Shown here in pieces: positions 50,591-63,700 of a DNA stretch of 64,000 nucleotides (position 1 is the stretch's first letter; the number at the start of each line of letters is the position of its first letter). The stretch comes from Polyporus tsugae (Eukaryota; Basidiomycota; Agaricomycetes; Polyporales; Polyporaceae), in the NCBI GenBank assembly GCA_024305745.1, contig JAHRBS010000004.1:1550001-1614000 (forward strand), read 5' to 3'. Under the pieces are notes generated by a model. That model made no database searches, had not been told where the DNA came from, and was given only the letters and a program-made list of their open reading frames with translations. A program made the translations under genes and the position numbers.

Positions 50591-53277
50591 ATGACACAAA
50601 GTCTCGTCTACACCACATCCCACTCTGAAAAGGACAGGGTCTTGCCCATGTCCAACTCTGCATCGTCGGTGTCGGGGTGCTCGTCACAAACGTCCAAGTC
50701 CCGCACGTCATTCGATTCATCACACGCAGCCAGCGAATGTTCTTCCCCCACCGTCGCGCCGACTCCGACTTCCAAAGCAGCGTCAAGCGATACGCTCGTT
50801 GCGTATGACGCCCGCAAAGGCTCGCGGCCGTCGACAGTTCGGCTAGTCGTAACCCATGCGGGGTGAGTCCCTGAGCGCATAACGTGCGCCGGAGTTCGCT
50901 GACCGGGATGCTCGTAATGATAGCGCTGCCCTAACTCTATTCCTCGCGACGACAGACGCGGTGAGATCTGCATCCACGTCCAGGCCCCTGGTGCCAGTCG
51001 GCTGACCCGGCCCGACAGACCATCGTCTCCACCACCCTACCCACCATTACGAACGAGTTCAACGCCAATCAGGCGGAATACACTTGGGTCTGTGTGACGT
51101 ACATGCTCACCCAGACCGCGTTCCAACCCTTGTATGGGAAGCTCTCGGATCTCATAGGTCGAACGGTCAGTGCTTCTCCATAGACCACCACGATGTGCAT
51201 CATTCTGATGCGGCCTTTAGACGGTCTTGTACGCTAGTATTTTCATTTTTGCCGCAGGCTCTGCCCTATGTGGTGCCGCACAGGTACGCCTCAGCACCCC
51301 AGGGTTTCTGTGGTCCGTTGACTGATGTCTCTCGCTGAACGCCAAAGACCATCACATGGTTAATTCTTGCACGAGCCGTCGCTGGTGTAGGTGGCGGCGG
51401 TATCGTCTCCTTGGTCTGGACCATTACGTCAGAGATCGTCGACGTCCGCAATCAGGCCAAGTGGTCCCAGGCCCTCAGCCTTACTTGGGCTGCCTCGGCC
51501 GTCGCGGGACCGCTCCTGGGCGGAGTCTTCAGCGGTGAGTGAAACCGCAACACCTGGTTATTGCCTATCATAACGCAATGCAGAGACAAGCGGGTCCCTT
51601 AACTGGAGATGGGCATGTAGGTCTCGTTAAATTAAGGTATGCGCACTGCGTCTGCTGATTTTACGACATATACGCAGTCTACATAAACTTGCCGGTGTGC
51701 GCTTTCGCCTTCGTGATCCTGTGGCTGTCTTTGCGCAACACATACGCCGGCCGCACTCCCCATGTCTCTTGGAGCCATTTCGGGCGAACATTTGACTTTA
51801 TCGGACTGTGAGTAATGACTACCACATACTAGAGCCAACGCAGCTGACCAGGTCGTCGGGACAGGATCCTCTTCATGGGAGGAAGTAGCTGTATTGTGAT
51901 CGGGTTCAATTTCGCTACCCAGGTCGGATGTAAGTCCTACTTTCCGCTCCCGTGATGCGATCCTATTGACTTTAGAACCCAGGGGCATGCGCTTCGACGC
52001 TGGTGTTGATCGTTACTGGTATTATAGTTCTGCTTCTAGGCGTCATATATGAAGTCCATACGAAACGCGACGCGCTCTTTCCCTCGATTGCTTTCAAAGA
52101 TCGCACGATCAGTACGCACGCGATTTTAAGTTCTGCTCGGGAAGCATTCCCTCACATTGAGTTACAGTGATTACCCTTGTGGTAACCTTCCTCCACAACC
52201 TGGCATTCAATGCCGGGACGTTCTATCTGGCGCTGTACTTCCAGGTGCGAGCCTTCCTTTCGTTTCTCGTCGCCTGGCCGCTGATCGGTGCGCAGGCCGT
52301 AAATGGCCTGTCTCCCCTCGAAGCGGGGATGACGATGCTGCCGTACTCGCTTGGATCCTCGCTTGCCTCGATGCCCAGTGAGTCGAACTCGTCCCTGCGA
52401 CACCTTACTCCATACTGACGCCAACTCTCTGCCCAGCTGCCTGGCTCATCGGGTACTATCAGCGACGCAGTCTCGACACCGCCTGTCAAAAGTATATCAT
52501 CTGCTCAGGCCTCGCCCTGTCATCGGTCGGATTCGGTACGGGTGCTCCATTGTCTTCACCGCCAGTCCGTCGGGTGCTAATGGTGCTCAAGGCCTCATGA
52601 TGTTAATGTCTGACGCCAGTCCAAGGAGCACTCAGATTGCGTTCCCACTGATTGCCGGCGTGGGTTTGGGCATGCTTTTCCACGCGCCGTACCAGGTCTT
52701 TACGCGTGCGTTGCGGCGTCAAGACGTCGCGGCAGGGACGAGCGCGTTCTTCCTCGTCCGGTTCACAGGCGCGACGGTCGGCCTTGTAAGTTTTTTTCGC
52801 TTCCCCCGGAACGTCTGCCGTCGCTCACCCCAAGACTTCGACAGGCCGTCGCGGGGGCGGTCTTCCGCGGCCAGCTGTCCGAGACGTTGCCTGCTGGCGT
52901 CATCGCGTCCTCCGTTCTGGAATCACTTGACGTCCTCCAATCCCGGAGCGACTGGCCAGACGTCCTGCGTGCGCTGACGCTCGCAATCAAGGTGCGGGTT
53001 CCGGCGTTCCGTGGGATTCCGCTAGACTGAATTGCCCTTGCGTGTGCTGAACAGGCCATCTGGGCTGTCTGCTGCCCATGCCTTGGCGTGGCTCTGCTGG
53101 TCGGTCCCTTTACTCGCGTGTCCATTCGCAAAAGCTAACTGGACTGACCGCTGCGCGGGCTAGATCTCGCTGTTTACACGTAAGATCTCCAGCGACGAAA
53201 CCGCGGCTCTGGAAGGGGAGAAGTCGGCCCCCGCGCCTGCAGGGCAGCCGCCCGTCGTGGCGTTGGAAGGAGCGTGA
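50591..53277 (+). CDS. MFS drug:H+ antiporter (DHA2-type, 14 membrane segments)
   Basis: This is an exporter of the major facilitator superfamily of the DHA2 type, whose members export drugs, toxins or basic amino acids. The start at 50591 (MTQSLVYTTSHSEKDRVLPM) begins a Ser-rich cytosolic tail of about 95 residues. Introns then split the first membrane segment. Spliced, it reads AALTLFLATTDATIVSTTLP with TITNEF. The MFS signature between TM2 and TM3 is LYGKLSDLIGRTTVLYASIF. The DHA2 motif region ARAVAGVGGGGIVSLVWTIT, then AVAGPLLGGVFS and NWRWAFYINLPVC, are all present. Later exons cover TM7-TM14 (ITLVVTFLHNLAFNAGTFYL; GVGLGMLFHAPYQVF). The tail ends PVVALEGA at 53275-53277. About a dozen introns and about 600 residues. 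The substrate cannot be told from sequence. Confidence 0.9.
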
Positions 53278-55345
53278 ACGGCTGAGGTGTCGGAATGGGT
53301 TAGTCCGCCTCGTGGTCGCTTTCAATCAATGCTTGGACTTCTGCACCTTCTCGGTATCCTTATTGCCATTCTCCTGCGCGCATTGGCGGACGCTTCCAGA
53401 TTCCTGCAGTATAGAGCTTGCGCGCGATAGGTACCAAAATACAGAACTTCTGTAGCAGCCCACCTCCCACGGAGCGTGTCGTAACGACTGCGGGGTAGAT
53501 CGGAGAAGGCAGAGCTTAGAGCTACCTGGGACAAAGACTCGGAGATTGCTATCGACGCCTGCGAGCCGATCCGTCGTAATGCAGGGCAAAGAATCTGGAC
53601 CTTCTTGATCGTTCGTGTAGAGGAGGTCCCGGAACAGCGGGGGCGAAGCTGCACCCGAATTCGAAGCGGCGCGCGGAAGTTTTGGGACGTCGCATAAACC
53701 CCATGAGGCTACTGTCCAACTATCGCCTGCGAAGCTTTAGGCATAATCGTCGCGTACGCTTCCGCGAAAGTGATGCCTCATGGCACGCCTCAGGGGACGC
53801 AGGAAGGTGGAGAAGTCGGGCCCTGTGACAGAATCGGGCGAGGAGAGGGACGCCGTTCTGAGGCCCGAGCGAGGTCTAGGTCGTGCTCAACCCAAAGGGA
53901 CGGCGGCGAGTCGATTGCAGCCAGGGACTTCTCGAGATTGGCATTGAGATAAAGTTCCAACAGAAGTAAGACAGGCAGGGCACCGCATAGGCTGTGAGCA
54001 TCACAGAGGATTGCGGACACAGGGAGCGTCATTCCGGTGGGTGTACAAGATTCGATCGCGTGCGTCGCAACCCTTGTTCGGGGGCTTTGAGAAGACACAT
54101 ACGAGTCGGCACGCGCGTCGCGAGGAGGGAAGTGTAGAAAACCCAACGGTGTCTTGGCACCTTGTACGTGCTTGCCCCAGGGACACACACGCCTTGTGAA
54201 GACGTTTGAGTCATCGATAGGTCGAGCTCAAACCTGAGCAATACTGATGACGATAACGTCTGCGGACGGAGTCCGGCCTCCAGGGGGACTGCGTCGAGAA
54301 TGGACGTCAAGGGCATAGCGAGAAGCCATAACCGACTCGGCCATGTGGATGTTCGACAACCGTTCGAAGAGGCCGGCAGGAATGAGGGGCCTGGGCTCGG
54401 TGAACCGTGTTTGGCGAAGCAGTTTTGAATTGGCCGACAGTTCGGAACTGATGTTACGGGACGCAAACAGGACATGCTTACGACATGGCGACGTGTAGGA
54501 TCCGGAAGGGCCGGACATAGGAGACACACCGGATGGCAGCAGGTTAAACGACCAATTGCAGCTGACACCTGTGTAAACGGCGAGTCAGAACAGAACGACG
54601 TACTAAAGTGTTGGTGCAGGCGTTTTAGAGAATGGCCGGGCCGGGGAGACAGGTGCAAAGTGAGACAGTGCCCGCAGCGAAGGTAACCTGGGCATGTCCT
54701 GACCCCCAACCTATTCTCTTGACAAATGAATGCGTAGGAAGGGATGCAAGTGCATAGAACTTCGAGAACGGACAACAGATGCCGGCGGAGGGAAGGGTGA
54801 TTCAGATGATGCTCGCGCCGTGCAAGATGAGGACTACACAACGCTCCTTACGGGCAAGGGGCCCCGGGGTGTGCCATCTGGCAGTAGAATATTCTGTTCT
54901 GAGGGGCGTGCAATTCGTGACCTAAGATTAACGAGCGGAAGCGTGGAATGACACACCACGCGGCCGCATAGAGCCTCAAGGATGCCGTTCCCCGACAGAC
55001 CGTGTACCTTGTGTGTCCATATGAGAATGTACCCTCAAGCGTTGTTGAAAGCCGCACAAGACCGATGCGGGATGGTAGTAGAGAAGATTAATAGTCGGTG
55101 AGACTGCATTTGTAGTGAGCATAGAAGCGATAAGTAAGTACCGCTTTGGGCACCATAATGATGCTCGGGGATTGACTATTTAGGACTAGTACGGGGCAAT
55201 GTTCCCACGGGGTCGAGTGGTGTCATAATTCATTGGAGTGGCCACTGTCAGTCTCAGTCCACCTTGTCCTCGTTCCAGCTCGTGTGACTCTCTTTTCCCC
55301 CCTCCCCCCCGCGTCCGCCTGCAGCTTTCACCTGGGTTATTACCC
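53278..55345. other. Stretch without an assignable gene
   Basis: About 2 kb. The longest frame (minus 54029-54841) has a composition like a shadow frame. Another minus frame (54228-54527, containing RFTEPRPLIPAGLFERLSNI and HMAESVMASRYALDVHSRR) reads more like a protein but matches no family I know. It may be an exon of an undescribed gene together with the frame at 53790-54188. The 150 bases before 55345 are C/T-rich and probably the choline kinase leader. Confidence 0.3.
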
Positions 55346-57197
55346 ATGACTAAGACACCGTCTAAACCCCACTCAAGAACCCCTTCCCTTTACAGCAAAC
55401 TTCTTGACCTTTTCCGCGAAGCACGCGTCGCGCCCCGCCCAAATCAAAAGACTATGCCGCCTACAATCGGCCCTGAACTCGCTTCTGAGCCCATCCTGAG
55501 TCCCTTCAGACCCACCGGTGTTGCTTTCACCAGGTCGTCTACCAGCTCCTCGCTTACCTTACCCGACAACAACTCTGCTGCATCCATTAGCTCATCACCT
55601 GCATATTCCTCCTCATCCATCTCCATTCCATTCGAGGACGGCGATGTGGATGTCGTCAGGGTAGAAGGATTGAGACATGCACCATTCCGGCTTGAGGCAC
55701 GGTGAGTATCTTGACACACTTCTCGTCATGGCTCCCTCGTGGAACCCACCGGCAAGCTAACCACCTGTGGGACAGGACGGGGCAGGCATCCTGGTCTGGC
55801 GTTTGCACGTCTCTATTCATGCCATGTTCGCTGACCATCCACTTACAGACGTTACAAGACCACACCCTTCGCGGAGCACCTGCTAGAAATTCTGCGCTCC
55901 ATTCGTACTCCTTCGTGGTCCGAGCGGCAAATCTCTCCCGACCTCATTAGCATTCAGAAGGTGTCAGGCTCATTGACCAATGCCGTCTTTTTCGTGTCGT
56001 GCTCGTCAGCGCCAAAAACCCGCACAGTCCTCTTACGCATATACGGACCCTCGTCTGGCAACCTCATCTCGCGACCCCACGAACTGCATACCCTCCACGT
56101 GTTGTCATCGAAGTATCACATCGGTCCTCGTGTTTATGGCACGTTCGAGAATGGGCGTGTGGAGGAATACTTTGACTCCACTGCCCTGACGGCTATCGAC
56201 CTGCGCGACCCCGAAATCAGTACCTGGATCGGCGCTCGCATGGCCGAGCTGCACGGCGTCGACATTGACGCTGTTGTCTGCGACGCTGAGCCTGCCGAAG
56301 CTCCCGAGCGAGGGATCCAGTTGGCAGCCTTCAAGAACACTAAATCTTGGCTGGCGTCTGCTCGAGAGGTGCTGGCTTTGCCCGCTGCGCCTGTCGAGGT
56401 CCGCGCAAGTCTCGACCTGGACCGTTTTGAGAGGGAATGGCATCTGTACTCCCAGTGGTTGCATCAGAAGGAGAAGTCTGAGAACGCCAGCAGACGAGTG
56501 TTTTCGCACAATGACACGCAGTACGGCAATCTGCTACGTATGCGAACGCTCAAGCAAGGGCTACCCTCACACCGCCAGGTGAGCAAGAAATTCTCTACAA
56601 AGCCCGCGAAGCAACTTGCTGATTGTACCCGTCCCTTCTCTTCTTACCTCATATTTCTCTCTCGCCCAAATCCATGGTCGCACGCCCGCGCCACACTAAA
56701 TCGCGTCCGGAAACCCATTGCGGCCACAGATCATCGTCGTCGATTTCGAGTACGCCTCTCCCAACCCTGCCGCATTCGACATCGCGAACCACTTCCACGA
56801 GTGGACCGCGAACTATCATGGCGAGGTCCCTCATGTCCTAGACCCCGCGCGTTACCCAACCGCGGACGAGCGCCGGAACTTCTACCGCGCGTACCTCACG
56901 CACACCGACTGCCACCTCGACGCGCCCGCGTCTGCACCCGTACCCGCGGCCGCCCCAGTCCTGTCCGAGGACGCGCTCGCGGCGGAGATGGCGAAGCTCG
57001 AGGGTCACGTCCGCGTCTGGAGCCCGGCGTCCCACGGCATGTGGGCCGTCTGGGGCGTCGTGCAGGCCCGCGAGTCCGTGGAAGGGAAGGACGGCGAGCC
57101 CGAGTTCGACTACCTCGGCTACGCGCAGTGCCGCATGGCGGGCTTCCGCCGCGAGCTGCGCGCGCTGGGCATTCCAGGCTTGGACGCGCTCTCGTAA
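55346..57197 (+). CDS. CKI1: Choline/ethanolamine kinase
   Basis: It phosphorylates choline (or ethanolamine) with ATP, the first step of the CDP-choline (Kennedy) pathway for phosphatidylcholine. I chose the first ATG in frame (MTKTPSKPHSRTPSLYSKLL). Exon 1 encodes a Ser/Pro-rich tail of about 115 residues ending RHAPFRLEAR. An intron of about 145 bases leads to the kinase fold: RYKTTPFAEHLLEILRSIRT, VSGSLTNAVFFVSC and TVLLRIYGPSSGNLISR. The Brenner motif SHNDTQYGNLL follows, and after a second intron the choline-kinase motif IIVVDFEYASPNPAAFDIAN with HFHEW. The protein then continues to AGFRRELRALGIPGLDALS. Catalytic Asp residues in both motifs are present. An Ala/Pro-rich insert (PASAPVPAAAPV) sits in the C-terminal lobe. 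About 515 residues. Confidence 0.93.
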
Positions 57198-58178
57198 CGG
57201 TTCGGCGAAATTTTACCCCCCTCTCTCGCCCTTCCGCGGCTGCTTCTCTCTTGGAACGTTAATGTTTTGAAATTTGTCTACGGCTTCTGAATCCCTATCT
57301 CCTCTTTGTATCATGTTCTCGAGCTTCGCGTTCCCTGTGAGCTGTCGCTTGTGACACCCGATGCGTTTGCTGATACGGATCGTAATCGGGGTGAGGCCTC
57401 AGCGTTTGCTCGGCATCGCGTTAAGTCGCGAGTTGTAACCTTGTGCGTTCGTTTTTTACGTGCAACTTCTACAAAGCCGGGTTCGAATACGGGTTAGACT
57501 CCTTGCTGTATGCAAGCCTGTCCTACGGAATCGGTGATTAGAGTCGTTTCCATCATAAATTGTATCCCACCCTACTTTCATAATGGATAGACAGACTTCA
57601 CATATCATCTTGTCCTCGTCAGGAGATGACAACGCCAGCGATAAGCGGCGAGGGTGGGAGGCATACGCGTGATGTATTAATGTCATAAGATAACATGTGC
57701 AGAGACGTCGACGTTGGGTGATGTGGCCGAAAGATGTGGTGAGCTATCCGGATTGTCAAGACAGGAATAAGTCAAACTTGCTTCGACGACGAGATGAGTG
57801 GGGAACAGAGAAGGGAAGCTGAGCGACGAGACGAGGAGCGGGAGCGGGAAGGTTGGCAAAACAAAAACAAAATACTACAGAACACACGAGCAAACGGGGA
57901 CGTGAGTAAAGGAGAGAACGGGAGTGGGATGGGATGGGATGGGATGGGGATGACGTGACGGTCGTACGTTATGTCCGGCGGGTCCGCGCTTCTAGATATC
58001 GAAAGACCGAAAGCACATAACCGAGGGTCCCGCGACGCAGGCCGCCCGAGAAGCAACAGCAACGTCAATGCCAACGGGTCGCCGACGAGCCGGAGCAGCG
58101 GTTCGCGGGTCGTCCATATGCCACATGTCGCCTTCAGAAGAGCGTGGCGGCGAGCCGCCGCCACCCTGGACCGCGACT
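57198..58178. other. Convergent 3' region of choline kinase and CCCH gene, with a short GGGAT repeat
   Basis: About 980 bases. It includes four tandem copies of gggat at 57926-57945 continuing into gggga. No gene is recognised. Confidence 0.5.
57926..57945. repeat. (GGGAT)4 microsatellite
   Basis: Four perfect 5-base units in the 3' flank of the CCCH gene. Confidence 0.9.
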
Positions 58179-60766
58179 TCAGACCCAGTTTTTCTCGGCC
58201 AGGCGGGACGAACTGACGTTGTAGTCTGCCCACGGCGAGTTGGTCTTGAGTTCGTTGCCCGGGATCGACGACAGGGGGTATGCCGTGAGGTGAGTCGTGC
58301 GCGTTGCGGTCGCCCAGTTTCCCGCGCTTCCAGAGCGCACGTGCCCGTTGATCCTCGACACCTTGGTGTTCTCGGGGGACGCGTTGAGCTGGGCCTGCGT
58401 CACGGAGGGGTTCGCGGCTGTGGGGGTATTCGCGACGCTGTTCAGGTCGAGCTGGATGTCGCCGCCGTTGAACGAGTGGCGGACGTTAGAGTTCACGGCA
58501 GTCTTGGGGCCACCACGCTGCAGCACAAAAACGTTTCTCAGCCACATGTTGCCGAGAACCGCTGGCGCGTACGGCATGCACTTACCTGCGAGCCCACGAT
58601 CTCCAGCCTAGAACTCGCGTGCCTTCCAAAGTCAGGGCCGGCGGTCACAGGACCCGGCGACCGTGCAGACGCGTCATCCCCAGAAGACATGAGCATGCCG
58701 TTGTGCGCGAACGACGGGAACGCAGACTTGTTTTGCTGCTTGGAGAGTGACACATCGGCCACGTTCGTGTTGACACGCAGCCCGTCGGGCCGGCCGCCAC
58801 CCTGGAACCCTGCTGACGGTGGGGTGGTGCTGAGGCTGCCAGAGCTGGAGCTCATGCCGCCGTTCTCCTGCGTGCGCTTGGCGGAAATGCGCGCCAACAG
58901 CGAGCTCGAGACTTCGTTCGGGTCGCTGTTGGTGCTCGGCGAGCGGGCGCGACCGTCTGGGTTGGTCGGGGGCGGAGCACCGTCGTTGCTTGGGGGCCCA
59001 CCCGCAGAGGGGAGTTCGGTGTGAATGAAACAGCACCTCTTGCCGTATGGGCACGACCCGGATACCCAGAACGTCTGCGATAAGGTGGAAGCCGGTCAGC
59101 CATTGAGTACGACAACGGGCGCGCTGCGGATGAGAACACGCACCCTGCAGATCTCTGTCTTGTACTGTGGAAAACACACAACAGAAAGCGGGGTCAGAAC
59201 ATCACCTGAATGGACGCTAAGCGAAACGCTGAGAAGGACGGGTACGAACCTTAGGATGCCGCTGAACCTTACGGAGCTCATCCTCGCCGTGAGCGAACTG
59301 GCACTTTGCCCCATACCGGCAGGTGCCCTTCTCCTCCCAGCTCCTGCACAACTCTGTCTTGTACAATCCCAGCTTGCGGTTGTTGGCGCTCGGGCCGTTT
59401 CCTGTGTTGGTGTTGGTATGCGACGACCCGGTGTTGTTTATGGCTAAACTCTGACTAGAGAGGGAGACGCCGTACGAACCGGTATACTGAGCTTGCAGTT
59501 GCGCCATCATCTGCGCGGCTGCGAGCTCGGGCGATGGGTATGGCTCTGCTCCCGGGGGATAGAACTGGTTGTTGAACATCGACAGCGCTGGAGGTCCCAT
59601 CGGGTACATCTGACCAGCGGCGAAGGCGTTGTTCAACAAGGCGAGCGTTGCAGGATCACGGAGCGAGGCAGGATCCGAGGCAGAATGCTGGTGAGTACGC
59701 TGGAAGACGCCGGATTGTTGTTGAAGACGTGCCATCGTAGGGTTATCAAGAGGTGGCGTGGGCAACATCATGTTGTACAATTCCTGCTGAGGGTTGCCCA
59801 CAGGCGGCATCGCATTGGGGTGTATAGGTGCAGGATACCCCGCGAAATTTGTGGGACTCGGAACAACCGGAGGGATCGCATGATTGAAGCCTCGAGGCGG
59901 CTGGCGGTAGGGTACGCTGGTGGCCACGTTTGGTGGACGCCCATGGACGAATGCTGGGGGAGCGCCGCCTGCAGGTACGTGAACGTTGGGAGGGACAGGG
60001 TTGAACTGACGTTGCTGGCCCTGGAAGTCCGCTGCCAGTTCCTCTTGCGATCGTGTGAAGGTGTTTCCTTGCATTTGCTGCTCCGAAAGGCGCGACGGGG
60101 TACCGTTATGTGAGGCGAGAAGGGACGGGTACGTCGGTTGATCAGCTTGCGGCTGCCTTTCAGGTGTGCCGTGAGGGGACGACCAAGCATCAGTGTTTCC
60201 GGGGCTTCCTCCCGCCTGTTGCAGTCGAACGAGGTCAGTACTGGACAGACCGCCGCTGTAGGAATGTGGGCGGTTCCTCGATTCGCCAACGGCGCCTACT
60301 TTGAGCGGGGTCACGGGAGGAGCGCGCAGGTTCTGGCCGCCAGACGATAATGCCGAGCCATGGGAGCCCGTTGTGTCCACAGACGATTCGCGCGAGTGGG
60401 ATACAATGCCGGCCTGAGTGAAATGATTGGTTGAAGTCGAGTCCAGGCTCGTCTGGGATGCTGTGTCTAACGGAGATTCCTGGAAAGCACAGCTGCAGGA
60501 AAAGCATTTCTCGAGCTTAGAATAGTACGAACCTGGGCCTCTGTTTCATCACTGCCGATCTGCAACTTGACGATCTCGTCCGCCAAATCCCAGTCTGAGT
60601 TGTCCACCAGTTGTCCACTTGAGTTGAGTCGCCAGTGACCGGTGCCGTTTGGCGCTTGGATAGTGTCTGCTGCGTAAGACGATTACGGAACGGCGGCGGA
60701 AGAGCGAGTTGAAGGAATGAACGTACCTTTGACGAGACCAGAGTTGGGAGTGCGACGGGCGGACAT
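58179..60766 (-). CDS. Tandem CCCH zinc-finger RNA-binding protein (tristetraprolin/Cth-like)
   Basis: Proteins of this type bind AU-rich elements in mRNA 3' UTRs and promote decay. Exon 1 (start 60764-60766) encodes [13 protein letters not shown]. Introns then lead to [20 protein letters not shown] and [18 protein letters not shown], then a long low-complexity Pro/Gln/Ser/Asn region. The two fingers are [20 protein letters not shown] with CQFAHG (C-X8-C-X5-C-X3-H) and, after an intron, [20 protein letters not shown] with CCFIH (same spacing). Both carry the YKTE(L/I)C lead-in that defines the TTP/TIS11 family. The C-terminal part is disordered and ends RLAEKNWV at 58179. About 780 residues, long for the family because of the disordered flanks. 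Confidence 0.92.
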
Positions 60767-63700
60767 GGTGGAGGGTAGCATGTACAGAGAAGTGAAACGA
60801 GGAACAGGTTTTTTGATGATGATAGGAACGGCGTAGGTGGAGAAGATGGTTGCGTCGAGGAAGGAAGTCGTAACTGTTTCGTACATGATGGACATGTGGG
60901 TGAGTATGCGGAAGATGGAAGAGGGGGAGATTATAAGAGGGCGGAGGGGAGTGCTTACGAATTAAGGATAAATTGCCGATACCACGTCCTTAGCTCTTGA
61001 GGGATAAAAAGGTGCGAGGATGGAGAGTAGGCAAGAGATGTGAGATGTGCGTGAGTCGCGCGGCGCGGGTGATGATGGCAAGAGGCTACCGGCCCTGGTC
61101 TAGGTGTGGGTTAATCGCGGAGAAGCGATGAAGCCAGCTGGACTAGGAAAGGTAGTATATGAATGGTGGAATGGTATAAACAAGTTGAAGTACCGCGCGG
61201 CCGTGGGTCGTGATGGAATGCGCCGAGTAGAGAGATGCGAGATAGATAGGATGGATTGATGGAAGGATGCGAGGTGTGCTGTGAGAGCACGGACGAAGAC
61301 GAGGGACGTGGTGGATGGAGGCAGAGGAAGGGGGGAGGGAGGAGGCCGCGGTGGGGTGAGCCTCGCGCCTGCCTGACGGAAGAAGGTCAGGGTCTGATTG
61401 CAACGTGCCCCTCTTGCGGCGGCGATTGCCAACGACCAGTCTGCACCACGCTCCCCGACTCCGTCCATGCTCAAACGTCGTGTATCGACAACATATCGAT
61501 CTAGCTCGCTCGTTCACTCGCCCTCTCGAATCGATCCACGCAGCCTGCGCTCGACAACCTGAGGCTCTCTCCACTGCACGACTCCGGCCCCAGCGTCTGC
61601 CACGTGGGGCGGTGCATCCTGGGCGCCCTCTCCCCGGATGCGCATTCGCCGCACTCCACTCCGTCTCTGACCTATCGTGTCGCCGCGGCCATCAGCACCG
61701 ACAGCAAAAAACCTAAGAGCAGGCACTACGGCGAGGGGAGATGCAGGGCGAGGGCAGCGGAGAGGTCGCTTTCATGGCATGGCACGGTCTTCGTGGCGGG
61801 GTTACCGCTTTCGGCCACCGTCCGTTAACAATGATTGCCTTTTTGGCGAACAGCCTCGCACCGTTCCAGTGACTAAGTCACTGGCATATCGCAGCTCTCT
61901 CCGCCTTCCACAAATCTTCCGCTCTTCACAACTCCAGCTGGCTACAACGCTTCTTCGTCGAATGCAGTTACACCACTTCTTGAGGTGTAGTCGCCTTGGG
62001 TAACGACGGGGCCTCAGACTCGTCGCAGCACCCCCGCTAGGCCCCATTGCGAATTCGTGACTCAAGTTCTACCCAATTCCTGGGAATTTCGCCGTCCTTC
62101 TCGACCCCGTTCTTGTCGATGTGCTCGCCGTCCCCCCTAGCGTGCATCAGTGAGTCACAAGCTCAGTTTCACGTCCATTCCCTCCCTACGTTTACGTTTC
62201 ACGGTCGACCTGACGTTTGGCGAGCGCAGCCAAGTCAGCGGGCCCCCCAAATCGACCACAGCGAACGGCCAGTCTTTTCGCGGCGATGTTGCCGAATTGT
62301 TTCGACGCCGCCCATTTCTCGCGTGCTGATAGGCGATACTCTCCGTCTCGGGACAATCACACTGCTCGAGCACTCGTCGATCTCAGCGCTCGCCCCCACA
62401 ATTGCGTACGTGTGTTGCTGTAAGCACTCCGACATGATCATGATCGACTCCGCACATAATATGCATCCGCGAATGTTTCAAACATAATAAATGGGCTGTG
62501 CCCCGCTGGCGCCAGCGCCGGCGCTCCAATCCTGGACTTATGCAGACTTATGCTGTGGTTTGCCTGCTTCGGCGACAGCATCAGGGTGGCCACTGGATCT
62601 GCTTCGCCGAGCACGTCCATCTGACCGCCTCGAGTTGGCCGCATGCACCCTCCTTCTGATCAGTGACATGCAGGGCACGTGTCGAACACGATCATTACTA
62701 TGCATCCGAGGCTCGAACGGGGAGATATCTGGCTGGTAGTGGCGCAATCCTCGCGCAAAGGCAAAGGCGTTTTGGTCGGTTGGAGCAGTTGCGTTCCCAC
62801 TTTCCTGTCGAGTCTCGTACTCGGATCCTGACAGCTTTCGAATCAGGCTCGCCTTGCGTTAGAAGGTCACACGAAGCGCGGGGGAAGAGTCTTTCGCCTG
62901 ATCGGCGTATACTCTCGATCGACACTTTGCGCATACGCCGGCGAGGAAGCTATATCATAGCTCTCTTTGACTCGTGTGCTGGAGCTCCAACTCTAAGTAC
63001 TTATCACGGTCCCGCAGCCTCCTCAGGTTCGCTCGTACCTCTTCCGAGCTTCGGCCGCAGTAAACCTACGCCCCCTTAGCCTTACATGCTTCCGCTTGGG
63101 TAGACACCTGCCCTCGCCGCAGATCTGGAGGTGGACGACTGCACGTCGTCCGCATCCGACTGTGTCGATGCGCACTTGCCCCGTCGGAGAGGACGTCGTC
63201 GACTAGTACTATTCGAGATCGGGGGTCATGTCTCCTCTTCCTTCCTCCCTCGGGCTTCTGTCCTTCCTAGTCTCGGTCCCTCATAGGCCTCCGGGCTCGT
63301 GCCCGTGTCCCCTGAACTCTGCTTCAACGTATAACCTGGGTCAATGGCCTTCGCGGGGCCATGACTCGGATTGCTGGGCTCTGACGTAGCGCTTGCGCGA
63401 GGAAGCTTCTGCACACACGATGTCTGACTCTGTACGTCTTTGCACGGCGTACCTGGTTGGGCGGCACTTCCATACAAGTTTAGAGCCGGGCTCTAAAGGA
63501 GGGTGTGTTGGTAACGTCAAAGGGTCCAATGGCGTTGGAGGCATTACTTGCGCACCAAACCTTGTAAGTAAGCTTGGCAATGTAAACGTACGTGTGCGGA
63601 GGTGTATGGAAACGCTTAAAATCCGTAAGCCGGTTATCATAGGCGTGAGCCCCTGCGCCCACCTAACTACGCTGGGCTGGCAACAGAACGAGGCGGAAGG

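Noticed and set aside
54029..54841. 270-codon minus frame
   Set aside because: It is rich in Ser, Pro, Cys and Leu with no domain; an overlapping frame (54228-54527) looks more protein-like. It is probably a chance open frame.
55238..55345. Upstream extension of choline kinase starting MATVSLSPP
   Set aside because: It would begin at a GTG codon. The first in-frame ATG is at 55346, and the region before it is a C-rich leader.
57926..57945. Telomere-like repeat (GGGAT)n
   Set aside because: The unit is not the fungal telomere unit TTAGGG and only four copies occur, so it is a simple microsatellite.
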